A stretch of 60,081 nucleotides of DNA from Flammeovirgaceae bacterium (GTDB lineage Bacteria; Bacteroidota; Bacteroidia; Cytophagales; Cyclobacteriaceae): NCBI GenBank assembly GCA_016709845.1, contig JADJMA010000039.1, positions 1 to 60,081 of the forward strand. Reading direction: 5' to 3'. Numbering within the stretch: position 1 is the first letter of the stretch; the number at the start of each line of letters is the position of its first letter. The notes under the pieces were generated by a model. It was given only the letters and a program-made list of their open reading frames with translations. It did no database searches and was not told where the DNA came from. A program made the translations under genes and the position numbers. Shown here in pieces: positions 1 through 11,372 of the stretch.

Positions 1-1603
1 AAACACCGAAACACGCTTGGGCAAACACATGAAGAAAACAGAAGACACCGTAGAAACACCCGGCTTTGTTTTTACAAATTGTAAAGCCGGGCGAATAGTA
101 TGTTGGGTGGTGTGAGCTGCCCCCGAAACCATACCATCGGCTTCTCCTTTATACACCATCATCGTACCGAAATAAGAAACATCCAACATAAGATCGCGCG
201 CCATCTCTATAGAAATATTCTTACTCTTCCGTAACTCATAAAGTGTGTTTACATAATCCGGATAGCGATCTGAAGTTGCTGGATTGATAATCTTAACCTT
301 ATTTAAATCGAGTGTAAGATTCAATCGCTTCAATGCCACGTGGATCGTTTCCGGATTACCCAGGATGGTTAGATCAACAATGTTTTGTTTTAGTAGTGCA
401 TCAGCTGCCTGCAAAATGCGATCATCATCGCCTTCGGGCAATACGATATGCTTCTTTTGTTCTTTCGCTCGCTTAACAATTTGATATTGAAACATGCGAG
501 GCGTAATGTTCGGGGTTCTGAAAGAAATTATTTTCCGTTCAAGCGCTTTTACATCCAGGTATTTATCAAACATGCCAATGGCGAGGGCAATTTTCCCTTT
601 GTTATCAGGCGAAATTCTGGATTGTGTGTTTGCTACATGCGTAACTGTTTTAAATGTGCCGGTCTCTACAAGAATAATAGGTACTACTGTATCTAACCCC
701 TCAATCAATTTCAGGATGGTGGGTTCTGGTTCAAGGCCTCCGGTCAAAATAATGCCAGCTATCCTTTCGAAGTTCTTGGAGATGTTCGCCACCAATGCAC
801 CAATAATTATGTCGCCTCGTTCTCCCGGAGTAACGATCAGTGTATTTTTTTGTAGTCGCGTAAGACAATTACGAAGTTGCATGGCACCCACAATCGATGT
901 ATCCACCTGATTGCCCAACAGGTTTTCGCCAACCAGAATTCTTCCGCCCACCGATTCAAAGATCCTTCATGGTAGGGTTTCCCAGATCTTTATTACGAGG
1001 GATTGACGTGACGATAATATCCTTTGGGCAAGGCTTTGCAAGTTGTGACGAATGGCCTTCATCATCTTCAATATCAATCTTATTCGCGATAACGGTAAGT
1101 ACCTGCACACCTTCGTCTGTAAAACTTTTAGTGGTAGAGAGTGCTGTCTCCACAATTTCCTGAACTGACTTGTCTTCTCCTTTTACAATAATGGCGGTGG
1201 GAATTCCGAGATTCTTGGCTATCGAAATATTCCCGTCAAATCCCACATTGGTACCACCGCCCATAAAGTCGGTGCCCTCAATCACCACAAAGTCATACCG
1301 TTCCTGAAGATTTTTGAATTGATCAATAATCTTATCAATGATATATGATTCATTGCCGGCATTAATGTGTTTTATTACCTCGCTTCGGGTAAAAACGAAC
1401 ATCTCCTCATAAGCGGTGTTCAGTTTAAAATAAGCGGCAATGGTTTCCAGGTGACCATCTTTCTCTGATCCTTCGCTACTGATGATGGGCTTGAAGTAGG
1501 CTACCTTTTCTGTTTTGGAAACTAATAGATTCATCAGACCCAGGGCAATTATCGATTTGCCAGAATAGGGTTCGGTGGTGGTTAGGTATATGGCATTAGT
1601 CAT
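1..1603 (-). CDS. pta: Phosphate acetyltransferase, partial at window start, one frameshift
   Basis: Pta converts acetyl-CoA and phosphate to acetyl phosphate in the cytoplasm, the first step of the Pta-AckA pathway. The first ~215 residues are the dethiobiotin-synthetase-like P-loop domain, with a P-x-SGKS nucleotide loop near residue 14 and the family motif EGTDF. Reading then shifts frame at about 960. It continues as a DRTGG domain (for example TPGERGDIIIGAL) and the start of the catalytic PTA_PTB domain (HIVLPEGDDDRILQAAD, later GEADGMVSGA), and it is cut by the window edge. The long, multi-domain form is the Bacteroidota/enterobacterial type, usually ~700 residues, so roughly 160 C-terminal residues lie outside. 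The shift sits at ATGAAGGATCTTTGAA and is probably an indel error, because both halves are fully conserved. No ackA is visible. Confidence 0.9.
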
Positions 1604-1745
1604 ATCAAAATAAGTATTTGACTTCGGTCGAATTTATAATTTCAATTGGCAAGATGCGATCAATATTATAATTGTTTACTGATAAATATCATTTGATAAC
1701 CTGATCCTGGCTTGCTGATCAAACATAAGAAATTCTATAAAGCAT

Positions 1746-1770
1746 AAAAAAAGGCCGAAGCCGGCCTTTA
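1746..1770 (-). terminator. Intrinsic terminator of the 1792-2271 gene
   Basis: An 8-bp stem (AAAGGCCG / CGGCCTTT) with a 4-nt loop is followed, on the minus strand, by a run of T residues. It lies 22 bases downstream of the minus-strand gene ending at 1792. Confidence 0.8.
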
Positions 1771-1791
1771 TAAAATTAATTTTCTTAACGA

Positions 1792-2271
1792 TTAGTTTTT
1801 AATAAGCTGAGATGGTGAAGGAGCCTTCTTATTTGCCCTTGGTTTATCTGCCAGTGATTTATAGAAAAATAAACGAACCACTTCGCCATCGGTGGAAGTA
1901 AAAGCTTCGCTCATCCCGTTGTTTATGCCTCTTAATTCATCTTTTACCTGCCCGGATTCATTTGTATAAAAGGCAGTTGCTTTTTTATCAAACTCGCCAA
2001 AGCTACCATCAATTTTTTGAATTTGAAGTTTGCCTGCCATCTTCCCATCCTTCACCTCTATTTTTCCCATGAAACACTCGGAATAAGCATCACTTCCTTT
2101 TATTGAAATGACAACATCCTGTGTACCATCTGCCACTGGGTTTGTGCCTCGTTCTTTAAAGAGGGTGTACCATTCCTTATAACAATTAGAAGTAGATGGT
2201 TTGGTGGGTGTACCCTGAGCGAACAACCCTACAGACATTATACTGATTAAGATAGTCAAAATAAATTTCAT
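1792..2271 (-). CDS. Secreted protein of unknown function
   Basis: The protein has about 159 residues if read from the methionine at 2271, which begins a clear signal peptide (MKFILTILISIMSVGLFAQG). The frame is open 17 codons further upstream, but that extension lacks signal-peptide character and was not used. The mature part has a short Cys-containing start (NCYKEWY), an acidic, beta-rich middle and a basic tail (ANKKAPSPSQLIKN). I do not recognise a family. It stands alone, with a strong terminator behind it and a divergent efflux operon in front of it. Signal peptide and single-gene status are seen; a periplasmic or surface location is inferred. Confidence 0.75.
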   Translation of the reverse strand: MKFILTILISIMSVGLFAQGTPTKPSTSNCYKEWYTLFKERGTNPVADGTQDVVISIKGSDAYSECFMGKIEVKDGKMAGKLQIQKIDGSFGEFDKKATAFYTNESGQVKDELRGINNGMSEAFTSTDGEVVRLFFYKSLADKPRANKKAPSPSQLIKN

Positions 2272-2454
2272 AGCTTTTAATATTAAAGTACTCGAAATAA
2301 GCCATTTTTTAAATCCCATCAAAACGCAACAATCATTAATTTGGATATCTGACTCAACAACAGAAATAACACAGATTTAAATCGTGTTAATTATATAACT
2401 ATTTCACAGTTCACTACTTGGTTTCCCCTATCTTGCGGGCTTAAAATTCATCCT

Positions 2455-3605
2455 ATGAAACTTCATCTAATGACCGTTAGCCTTCAAAAAGTGGACTTAT
2501 TCTACTGTTGGGCCTCGCGGTTTCGGCCTGTGGAAAGAAAACGGAAACAGCCGTTTTGCCCCCGGTTAAAGTAAATGTAGTGAAGGCTATACAGAACGAT
2601 GTTCCACTTTATGAGGATTTTGTAGCCCAGGTATATGGCCAATCTGATGTGGACATTCGGGCACGTGTGGAAGGATGGGTAACAGCTATGAATTTTAAAG
2701 AAGGATCGCAGGTTAAAAAGGGTGATCTGCTCTATATTATAGATGATTCTCAATATCAAACCCGCGTTGATGGGGAAGCCAGCAATTTAGCTCGAGCAAA
2801 AACTGAGTTGGTCCGTGCCGACAATGAACTGAGCCGCGTAAAACCCCTTACCGAACTCAATGCTTTGAGTAAGAAAGATCTTGATAATGCTATCGCCTCT
2901 TTTGAAGCCGCACAGTCACAGGTAAAGGCATCTGAAGCTTCTCTCAAAAATGCGCGTATTGAATTAGGCTACGCACACGTGTACGCACCCTTCGAGGGAG
3001 TTATTGGTACATCGAATGTGAGGGTTGGTGATTACGTAAGTAGGGCTGGCACCTCTTCTGTGCTGGCAACCATTTCCAGTGTTGGCTCCGTACGGGTTCG
3101 TTTTCAGATCAGTGAACGCGAGTACTTGCGCATTGCTCAAATGTCGAAGGAAGAGCTAGACGCTGCGAAGAAAAATGTCCAATTGATTCTGGCTGATGAT
3201 TCTATCTATCCCCAAAAAGGGGAGGTTAATTTTGCTGATCGAGAAATTGATCCTAAGACTGGTACTTTAACCATTGAAGCCCTCTTCTCCAATCCCACCG
3301 GTTTATTGCGTCCAGGTTTGTTTGTTAAAGCACGCGTATTACTAAGTACATTACCGAACGCGGTAATGATTCCACAGCGGGCGGTTTTTCAATTACAAAG
3401 TCTTTCGCAGGTATTTACGGTGTCTGACTCCAGTACATTAAAGGTTACTATGGTAGAAGCCGGACAAAAAATTGGTGACGCCCGGATTATTACAAAAGGA
3501 TTAAAGGCGGGTGATCGGGTAGCGGTGATTGGAACAGCCAGCCTTACACCCAATTCTAAAATTGAAGTGGTTGAACAGAAATGGCCAGATACGCAGAAAC
3601 AATAA
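2455..3605 (+). CDS. RND efflux periplasmic adaptor lipoprotein (membrane fusion protein)
   Basis: AcrA/MexA-type adaptor that bridges an inner-membrane RND pump and an outer-membrane channel. The visible order is a lipobox (LAVSAC), a beta/lipoyl half-motif (GWVTAMNFKEGSQVKKGD), an alpha hairpin coiled coil (about residues 75-150 of the mature protein), a second lipoyl half (YAPFEGVIG) and a C-terminal barrel. The ATG at 2455 and the lipobox are in different frames. One extra A in the five-A run at 2486-2490 joins them and yields a normal lipoprotein signal (LQKSGLILLLGLAVSAC), so I take the start as 2455 and the shift as an undercalled homopolymer. It is first in a three-gene operon with the pump and channel. 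Substrate unknown. Confidence 0.9.
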
Positions 3606-3637
3606 TTCATTCTACTATTTAATAATCTACTACTGCT

Positions 3638-6522
3638 ATGAGTGAATTTTTTATCCGAAGGCCAATTGTTGCGATGGTAATTTCCATCCTCATGGTTCTC
3701 ATGGGATTGATCACGTTAAGAAGTATACCGATTTCCAAGTATCCTGAAATTACACCGCCTATGGTGCAGGTTACTACCTCATTCAACGGAGCCAACGCGG
3801 TGAACGTAGAGCAGGCCGTAGCGACACCGATCGAACAGCAGGTGAACGGTGTGGAGGAAATGCTGTACATGAAATCCATCAACGCGGCTGATGGCTCGTT
3901 GACATTGCAAGTTTCTTTCGAAGTAGGTGTTGACCTGGACAACGCGAACATGCTTACCCAAAATCGCGTATCGCAGTCAAGCGCTAAAATGCCAAATGAA
4001 GTAAAGGCCTTCGGGGTAACCAACAAAAATCAATGGTGTTCCCGATGATGTTGGTTTCACTGTCATCGCCCAAGGCCACGTACGATGGGTTGTTCCTGAA
4101 CAACTACGCCAACATTAATATTGTTGATCAGTTAAAACGCTTGAAAGGTGTGGGTGATGATTCTCTTTGGAGGAGCCGATTACGCCATGCGCGTGTGGTT
4201 GCATCCGGATCAGCTGACAAAATTGAATCTCACGGTAACGGATGTGATGAATGCCGTGAAGAAACAAAATGCCATTTCACCCGGAGGAAAGTTTGGAGCA
4301 CCTCCTACCCCGAAAGGCGTTGAGTATACGTATAGCGTTTTATTGCAAGAGCGTTTAGTAATAGAAGAGGAATTCGGTAACATCATTGTGAAATCCGATG
4401 AGAAGGGTTCCATCATTCGTTTGAAAGATATCGGTCGCCTTGAATTAGGCATGGAAAACTATAATTCATTCAGTCGCCTGAATAGTAAAGCAGCCAGTAC
4501 GATTGTTGTTTATATTTATTATTTTCCCTTTGCTGGGATTCTCCGTAAACGTGTTGTCGCTGCTGGGCCTGGTGCTCGCCATTGGTCTCGTGGTTGATGA
4601 TGCTATTGTGGTTGTTGAAGCCGTAATGCACAACATCGAACATGGTATGGACCCAAAAGCCGCTACACAAAAAGCAATGAAGGAAGTGGGTGGACCTGTT
4701 ATAGCGATTGCGCTTATCCTTGCCGCGGTGTTTATACCCGTTGCGTTTGCCGGAGGTATTACGGGCAGATTGTATCAGCAGTTCGCGATCACTATTGCTA
4801 TCTCGGTATTGTTCTCTGCCTTTAATGCCTTAACACTCAGCCCTGCGTTGAGTGCCATTTTACTAAAACCAAAAAAGAAATCAACCGGATGGTTGCAGCG
4901 GTTCTTCGATGCCTTCAATCGCATGTTCGATAAGTTTACGGAGGGGTATACCGGTGTTGCGCGTATTGTAGCCCGTAAATCGATACGCTCTATTTTCATC
5001 ATTGGTATTGTGCTGGTGTTCACTGGAATTTTAGGCAAGTTTATTCCGGGAGGATTTTTACCCGAAGAAGATGAAGGCTATTATCTGGTGAATGTTCAAC
5101 TTCCGGATGCCGCATCGCTAGAGCGCACTAATGAGGTGGCTACCAAATTAGAAAACATCATAAACAATACCCCAGGAGTTGCCTATTCAACGGTGGTGAT
5201 TGGGTATAGTATGCTTACACAATCGTACTCCACCAATAATGCATTTGTTTTTATATCCCTGAAACCTTGGGATGAACGAGACAAAACAGCGGCACAGTTG
5301 ATTCAGGAAACCAATCTGGCTATTCGAAATAACATTTGGATGCCACCGTTATTGCCTTGGTCCTCCGCCTATTGAAGGGCTTGGAACCTCTGCAGGATTC
5401 ACCTTACAGCTTCTCGATCTCTCAGGCAACACACCTCAGTTTCTGGAAGAGCAGTCACGCGAATTTTTAGCCAAAGTAAATAAGCGACCAGAAATTGGCA
5501 GAGCATTTACATTATTTCGAGCGAATGTGCCGCAGAAACAAATTGTTATTGATTATGACAAAGTAGAAAAACTGAACATCGACCAAAGTGAAATCACCAG
5601 CACGATCTCTGCCTACTTAGGTAGTACGTATGTAAACGACTTCAACCGGTTTGGTCGCCAGTACAAAGTGTTTGTGCAGGCCGAAGCCGAAGACCGGCTC
5701 GCTCCCGATGACATTGCACGTTATTATGTGCGCAGTCGGTCTGGAGAAATCATTCCGCTAAACACCTTGGCTGAGGTAAAAGATATTTCAGGCCCTTCAT
5801 ATACCAATCGCTTTAATATGTTTAGGGCTGCCGAAATTTCAGGAGCCCCAGCCGAAGGATACAGTTCGGCAGAAGCCTTGAATGCGTTGGAAGAAGTGGC
5901 CGCTACCTTACCAAAAGAAATGGGTATTGCGTGGAGCAATATGTCCTATCAGGAGAAAGCAGCAGAGGGATCAGGGGGTACTGTGTTCCTGATGGCTTTG
6001 GTATTTGTATTCTTAATTCTTGCTGCACAATATGAAAGCTGGAAACTTCCGTTCAGTGTTTTGTTAGGCGTGCCTGCTGCCATATTCGGTGCTTTCTTAG
6101 GTTTGTGGCTCGGTGGCTTGTGGAGCCCGAGTTATGTAAACAACGTTTTTGCACAAATCGGATTGGTGATGTTGATCGGATTAACAGCGAAGAACGCTAT
6201 TCTTATTGTTGAGTTTGCCAGATGCTGCACGAAGAGCAAGGCAAGTCACTCTTCGATGCTGCGTTGGAATCTGCCAAGCTTCGCCTCCGTCCTATCTTGA
6301 TGACTTCGTTCGCTTTTATGCTGGGTGTGGTACCCTTGCTTACAGCATCGGGCGCTGGAGCGGAAGCCCGAAGGTATGGGTATAGCAGTATTTAGCGGAA
6401 CTTTAATTGCTACCATCATTGGTGTAATTGTAGTGCCTGCGCTGTTTGTGTTTATTGAGAGTATCGGAAAGAAAAAGAGCGATACGGATTCTAATGTTTC
6501 ACCTTCAGAACCGGCTCATTAA
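3638..6522 (+). CDS. RND multidrug efflux pump, HAE1/AcrB type, several frameshifts and an internal deletion
   Basis: Proton-driven inner-membrane transporter of the AcrB/MexB group. It opens with the typical MSEFFIRRPIVAMVISI and later shows GLVLAIGLVVDDAIVVVE (TM4 with the proton-relay Asp pair), GFLPEEDEGYY and GLTAKNAILIVEFA. At least five frame changes are needed (near 4035, 4170, 4510, 5360, 6225, and again near 6310-6350). Between AASTIVVY (~4505) and FPLLGFSVNVLSLLG (~4525) about 100 residues are missing, namely the end of porter subdomain PN2 and TM2-TM3. Reconstructed length is ~960 codons against ~1040 normally. As written it cannot make a working pump. Neighbours are the adaptor 32 bases upstream and the outer-membrane factor 1 base downstream. 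Confidence 0.85.
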
Positions 6523-6523
6523 T

Positions 6524-7746
6524 ATGAAGAAAATAATTATCATCGGAGTTCTTTTGGTACTTGCCGGTTGCGCAGTCGGACCAAAATATTCACGGCCTGA
6601 AACAAAGAGTGCAAACCAAAGCTATACTCGGTTTCAATAAAGCGAACATGGCACCCTTCCTCGACTACGGAGCAAGAGGAGGGCTAGTGATTTGGTGATG
6701 TGTCAAACGGAGCAGGTGTCACCTTTCCTAATAATTCCTTTTCCGCGCTTGGCAATGTTTCGTGGGAAATTGATCTGTGGGGAAAACTTCGTCATGCCAA
6801 TCGGGCAGCTTATGCCGATATGATGGCGAGCGAAGAAAACCGAAAATCAATTTACATAAGCATGGTTGCTCAACTCGCGGAGTTATATTTTCAACTACGC
6901 GGCTTGGATGAACGGCTAGAGATTACCCGCAAAACCAATAAATCGCGCTTAGAATATTTAAGCATCATTACTTTGCGGTTTGAAAAAGGGCAAGTTTCGG
7001 AATTGGATAAACTACAAGCAGAGCAATTGGCCGCTGCATCGGAGGCCCAAATGTATAGCCTTGAGCGCGAAATCATTGTTGTTGAAAATGCTATTAACGT
7101 TTTATTAGGTCAAACTTATGCCCCGGTTACCCGTGGATTATTAAATGACCAGCAGCAACTTCCGGTTGAAATTCCGAGTGGTATACCCTCTCAATTACTA
7201 GAACGTAGACCCGACATCCGTACTGCTGAACAACAGCTTATCTCACAAACCGAAAAAGTAGGAGTTGCCGTTGCCTTGCGCTTCCCTTCCCTTAGCCTTA
7301 CCGGTTTTCTGGGTGTAGCAAGTCCGGAAATTTCAAGTTTGTTTGATCCGGGAGCCTTTATTGGATCGGTTACGGGTCAACTGACTGGGCCGATTTTTCA
7401 CTTTGGACAAAACAAACGCAGGGTAGAAGCTGAGCAAGCTTTAGCGCGGCAAGTTGGATTTACCTATGAAAAAACTGTACTCAATGCATTTGCCGAAGTA
7501 GAGAATTCACTAGCTTCCATACGCACCTATAGCAACGAGTTCAACGCACGACAGCGCCAGGTAGCCGCTACGGAAAGATCATTGTTGCTTTCCAAAGCTC
7601 TTTACGATAATGGATACACTTCGTTCTTGCAGGTACTCGATTCAGAACGCGAACTATTTAACTCTCAATTTGAAAAATCGCTGGCACTTCAGAATCAGCT
7701 AATCTCAACGGTTCGGTTGTATAAAGCGCTTGGTGGAGGTTGGTAA
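6524..7746 (+). CDS. RND outer-membrane factor (OprM/TolC family lipoprotein), frameshift plus deletion
   Basis: Outer-membrane channel of the tripartite pump. It begins with a lipoprotein signal (MKKIIIIGVLLVLAGCAVGPKY) and the family's N-terminal YxRP element. The reading frame breaks near 6640 and resumes by 6700 with SWEIDLWGKLRHANRAA, followed by the two long helical repeats, the hinge LLERRPDIRTAEQQL and the closing repeat (VLDSERELFNSQ). Total length is ~407 codons against ~470 in the family, and the segment normally between the N-terminal YxRP and WEIDLWG is largely absent. The loss therefore removes the first coiled-coil start. The start codon is 1 base after the pump's stop. Probably one transcript with both upstream genes. 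Confidence 0.87.
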
Positions 7747-7848
7747 TAGGATTTAATCTTAAAATTAAGGCTGACTAAAAAGTCTAGCGGATGGCAAAGT
7801 TTAGGCATACTCCCTTGAGAGGTGTTCTCAATCTTGAGATTCGTAATC

Positions 7849-9672
7849 CTACTCTTCCGCTTTCTTCTTAGCCTCTTTGTGGGCTTTTCTGTTTTCTTTG
7901 TTCATGATCATCGTCTCTTTCAGTCCATTGAGCACTGATTTGATAATTACATTCACGAAGCCTTTATTCATATCGCGTTGAATATTAAATTTTACCTCCC
8001 GTGGCACAGTTTCTCCTTCAATTGGATTACTATCATGTAGAGCTGTGTTGGCGGCAAACGTAATTACCGAGCTTTTCCACTTCGCCAGATTTTGTAGTTC
8101 AAGATCGACTTCCAGATTATGATATAAAAAACGCATTGTACCAGACGCGCTTTTCTCTTCGGCCACTCCTGAAAAAGTAATTGCATCAGCTACTCCTTTG
8201 TTGATCTTGGCTGGGGTGTATGCTTGAATGAGCGGATTCAGATCAGGTAAATTGAATGTATTAATTTTTCCTTCAAAGTTGAATTGTGACTTTGAATAGT
8301 TGAAACCTATACGTGCATTGAACCGGACTTTGCCATTGATATAGGCATCAGCTTGTATATCTAATATTTCTTTTGATGCCAGATTGGTAATGTTCTTCAC
8401 TTCCACTTTGCCTTTGTTTATTTTCACAACGGCTACGGTGCTGTCTGGCTTGCGCTCGCTGTTTTCAAGTTCTACGCTGCCAATTTTTACTTTTTTTATG
8501 AGGAAGGGCATCTTTATCGCACTCATCGTCTGACCGAGATAGGCCGGGAAACGAGTTGAATCCATCGGTTTTGTTTTGTCCTTAAAGACAGCCGCTTTCA
8601 CCTCATTCAATGCAATTTCATCAACGAAAAATTTCTGGGCATAGAGCATCGAATCAAAATTCACTTTATTAAATTCAAGCAGACCTATACTACCGGAGAA
8701 CTCCGTATGCTGAAACTTATATTTACTTTGTATGACAGCATGGGTAACATTCGGCTTAAAACTAACCTCCTTAAGTGTAATGGATTTGTCACGGTACGAA
8801 AGATCAAAGGAATTCATGGTTACCTGAAAAATACTGTCTCGAGTCTGAATGTTTAGATTTTTAAGTTTAGTACCAAAATTATCAAAACGATAGATGGCCG
8901 TATCAATAGCCAATTGAGCACTTGCCGCTTCAAACTTGATCTCGAAATCATCAAAGCTGAGATGCTTTACCCCGTCTTTTTCGAGATCGCCATTTAAATT
9001 TTCAATCGATAATATTGCTTCCCGCACAGAAGTGAGATACTCCCCTAACCGCTGTTCAATTTGTAAATCATTTACTAAAATGGATAACCCCTTGATTCTG
9101 AATTCCCGCTCCTTATTAGAATTTATACTATGAAAAGACGCATCCTCGAGGTAAAATTTTCTCAAAGTAAATGATTCAATAGGGCGTTTTTTGTCTTCGT
9201 TTTCTATGGATTCCGCGACAGTGGTATCTTTAAAAGGGAGCATTAAATGCCGGGTTCCATTTAGCAGAAATTCAATTTCGGGTTTGGAGATATACACGTT
9301 ATTAAGAATCAATCGATTCTCTCTAAGCAAGGTTCGGATGTCAACCTCTTCCAGCAGAAGGGTTTCAGTTTTCAGACTGAGTGAACTATTGATATACGGA
9401 TATTTTTTTAAAGGTTTTTCTCGTGGCAGAAAGGTGGCATTGAATACCCGTATACTACCGCTAAATGGATTTACCTGAAGGTTTTCGAATTTTAGCTCGT
9501 ATACATCAGAGATTACACTTTCATTAAAACTGCTATACAAGGCCTTAGACAGAATGTTATTGAAGTTTCTATAAATATATATGGTTGCTAAGATTAGTAC
9601 AGCCAAGACTGTAATAACGATAGTGCGCCAAACAGGCCATTTCTTTTTTGTCGCATTAGGTGCAGAATTCAT
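7849..9672 (-). CDS. AsmA-like / DUF748-type membrane-anchored envelope protein
   Basis: Intact frame of 607 residues. A basic N-terminus and one membrane helix (about residues 15-35) are followed by a long, repetitive beta-rich periplasmic region with regular short hydrophobic/polar alternation. It ends in a highly charged Lys/Glu tail (NKENRKAHKEAKKKAEE). This arrangement is that of AsmA-like and DUF748 proteins, which are thought to bridge the inner and outer membranes and carry lipid or help outer-membrane assembly. The function is inferred from architecture only. It is convergent with the efflux operon and divergent from the barrel gene at 9899. It is one of the few long genes here without a frameshift. 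Confidence 0.65.
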   Translation of the reverse strand: MNSAPNATKKKWPVWRTIVITVLAVLILATIYIYRNFNNILSKALYSSFNESVISDVYELKFENLQVNPFSGSIRVFNATFLPREKPLKKYPYINSSLSLKTETLLLEEVDIRTLLRENRLILNNVYISKPEIEFLLNGTRHLMLPFKDTTVAESIENEDKKRPIESFTLRKFYLEDASFHSINSNKEREFRIKGLSILVNDLQIEQRLGEYLTSVREAILSIENLNGDLEKDGVKHLSFDDFEIKFEAASAQLAIDTAIYRFDNFGTKLKNLNIQTRDSIFQVTMNSFDLSYRDKSITLKEVSFKPNVTHAVIQSKYKFQHTEFSGSIGLLEFNKVNFDSMLYAQKFFVDEIALNEVKAAVFKDKTKPMDSTRFPAYLGQTMSAIKMPFLIKKVKIGSVELENSERKPDSTVAVVKINKGKVEVKNITNLASKEILDIQADAYINGKVRFNARIGFNYSKSQFNFEGKINTFNLPDLNPLIQAYTPAKINKGVADAITFSGVAEEKSASGTMRFLYHNLEVDLELQNLAKWKSSVITFAANTALHDSNPIEGETVPREVKFNIQRDMNKGFVNVIIKSVLNGLKETMIMNKENRKAHKEAKKKAEE

Positions 9673-9898
9673 AATTTTTTTACCTGGCCAAGGTAATCAT
9701 TTGGTTGATCTCGTTTTACTTTTAGCATGGAAATAGGAAACCCATTCTCCCAGCCAGGCAACCCGGCTCTTCTTGTGCAAAGGTGTCCCACACCGGATTC
9801 ACCAAATTCAAATATTAATGGAATCGTTATTAAAAAGGCACGCCAAAATCAATTAATTTCGACCATTAAATTTAAAGCCTTCCGAAAGGGCGATATAC

Positions 9899-10650
9899 AT
9901 GAAAATTTTTAAGGGATTATTTATTTGTATACTCATACTTGCTGTGGTGCTGCCTGCTGCAGCGCAAGATGCACGAGATACAACACTTCGCAAAAACACA
10001 ATCAAAGTAGACTTAACCTCGTATTGGCTCTATCGAAACTCATTAGTCTTCTCTTACGAGCGAGTGGTGAACCCCCATCAAACCTGGAGTGTTTCCGCAG
10101 GCCTTCAGGCCCTACCCATTGGGCCTAAGTTGGATTCGATCCGATCCCTACGGGAAATTAAGAGCAGTGGATACAAGCTAGCGGGTGAGTATCGGTTTTA
10201 CTTGAAAAAGAGAACCGATATGGAGCTCCGCATGGAATTTATATCGGACCTTATCTATCTATTTTAAATTTTACCAACAAACGCTCTCTCGAAGTAATAC
10301 AGAATGGCAACCCTGAATACGCGGATCTTAAAACCAGCATAAACATTATTAACCCAGGTGTTCAGGTTGGCTATCAGTTTGTACTTAATAATCGTTGGAC
10401 GATCGATTTGATTTTTATCGGTCCCTCGATTTCAAATTACCGCGCGAAGATGGACTTTGAAGGCAGCTATAATTTTGATCCCTCGGATGTACAGAACGAA
10501 GTGCTTCAGGCTATGTTTAATCGCTTCCCTGGTTTTGAAGAGCTGGTTAAACTGGGCGAAGTTTCTTCGCAGGGAAAAGTGAATACCTGGACCTGGGGTT
10601 ACCGCTATCAATTTTTAGTCGGCTATCATTTTGGCAGAAAGAAAAAATAA
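9899..10650 (+). CDS. Outer-membrane beta-barrel protein (DUF3575-like), one frameshift
   Basis: The signal peptide is MKIFKGLFICILILAVVLPAAAQ. The rest is a barrel of about 230 residues with alternating aromatic strands (NTIKVDLTSYWLYRNSLVFSYE) and a C-terminal strand ending GYHFGRKKK. The first frame stops at 10267. The correct continuation (HGIYIGPYLSILNFTNKRS) begins around 10231, so one indel lies in GAGCTCCGCATGG. DUF3575 members are small secreted barrels of Bacteroidota, and the assignment is by resemblance. The stop is 2 bases before the next gene's ATG, suggesting co-transcription with the ion channel. Confidence 0.7.
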
Positions 10651-10652
10651 GC

Positions 10653-11279
10653 ATGCAACTCCAGCGAATTAAAGATTACTGGGCAGCCATTGTTCTGGCT
10701 GAGATCTTTATTCTGATTTTTATCACTGGCTTTTTTCCACCACCCTGGTTACCGGTAGTAGGCCCTGTGCTTTACTCATTGCTTTATCTATCCACCGCCA
10801 TGGTCTTGGAAGGTAATCGCAGAATGATGATTCGGGTTGGCGGTGCGCTGTTGGTAGCACAGGGTATTTTTAAAATTGTTGATTGGCCTGTGATTGAAGC
10901 CATCTCAAAGGGATTGAATATCGTATTCTTTGTTATTATCGTTTCCATGTTTATCTATCAAATCGCATCGGCTCGTGAGGTTACCGGACGCGTTATTCTC
11001 GAGGCCATCAATGGCTACCTGTTATTAGGCCTGGTCTTTTCTTTTTTGATTAGCTTGATGCTTCAATTCGATCCGGATGCATTTAACTTTCCGAATCAAC
11101 CCACCATTTTGGATTCGCTCTACTACGTGTTTGTGACGCTTACCACCTTGGGTTATGGCGATTTATTGCCCGTGGCACCCCATGCCAAATCCTTGTCTAT
11201 GCTAATTGCCGTTAGCGGACAATTATACATTGCCATAATCATTGCCTTGCTGGTCGGAAAGTTTTCGAGCAAAAGGTGA
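10653..11279 (+). CDS. Two-helix-pore potassium channel family protein
   Basis: A 208-residue inner-membrane protein with about six hydrophobic helices. The C-terminal part carries a pore loop with the K+ selectivity signature TTLGYGD (residues 164-170) followed by the last pore-lining helix. This is the Ion_trans_2 module known from bacterial K+ channels. The N-terminal four helices have no recognisable voltage-sensor arginine ladder. No cytoplasmic RCK or cyclic-nucleotide domain follows, so gating is unknown. It begins 2 bases after the barrel gene. Confidence 0.85.
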   Translation: MQLQRIKDYWAAIVLAEIFILIFITGFFPPPWLPVVGPVLYSLLYLSTAMVLEGNRRMMIRVGGALLVAQGIFKIVDWPVIEAISKGLNIVFFVIIVSMFIYQIASAREVTGRVILEAINGYLLLGLVFSFLISLMLQFDPDAFNFPNQPTILDSLYYVFVTLTTLGYGDLLPVAPHAKSLSMLIAVSGQLYIAIIIALLVGKFSSKR

Positions 11280-11372
11280 CTCGCTTCCCTGGATAGTTAA
11301 ACGATTGCGCGTACCAAGAAGCTGGACAACTTTTACTATCTTCGAAGTCTCATTAAACCCACTTTAACCGCT

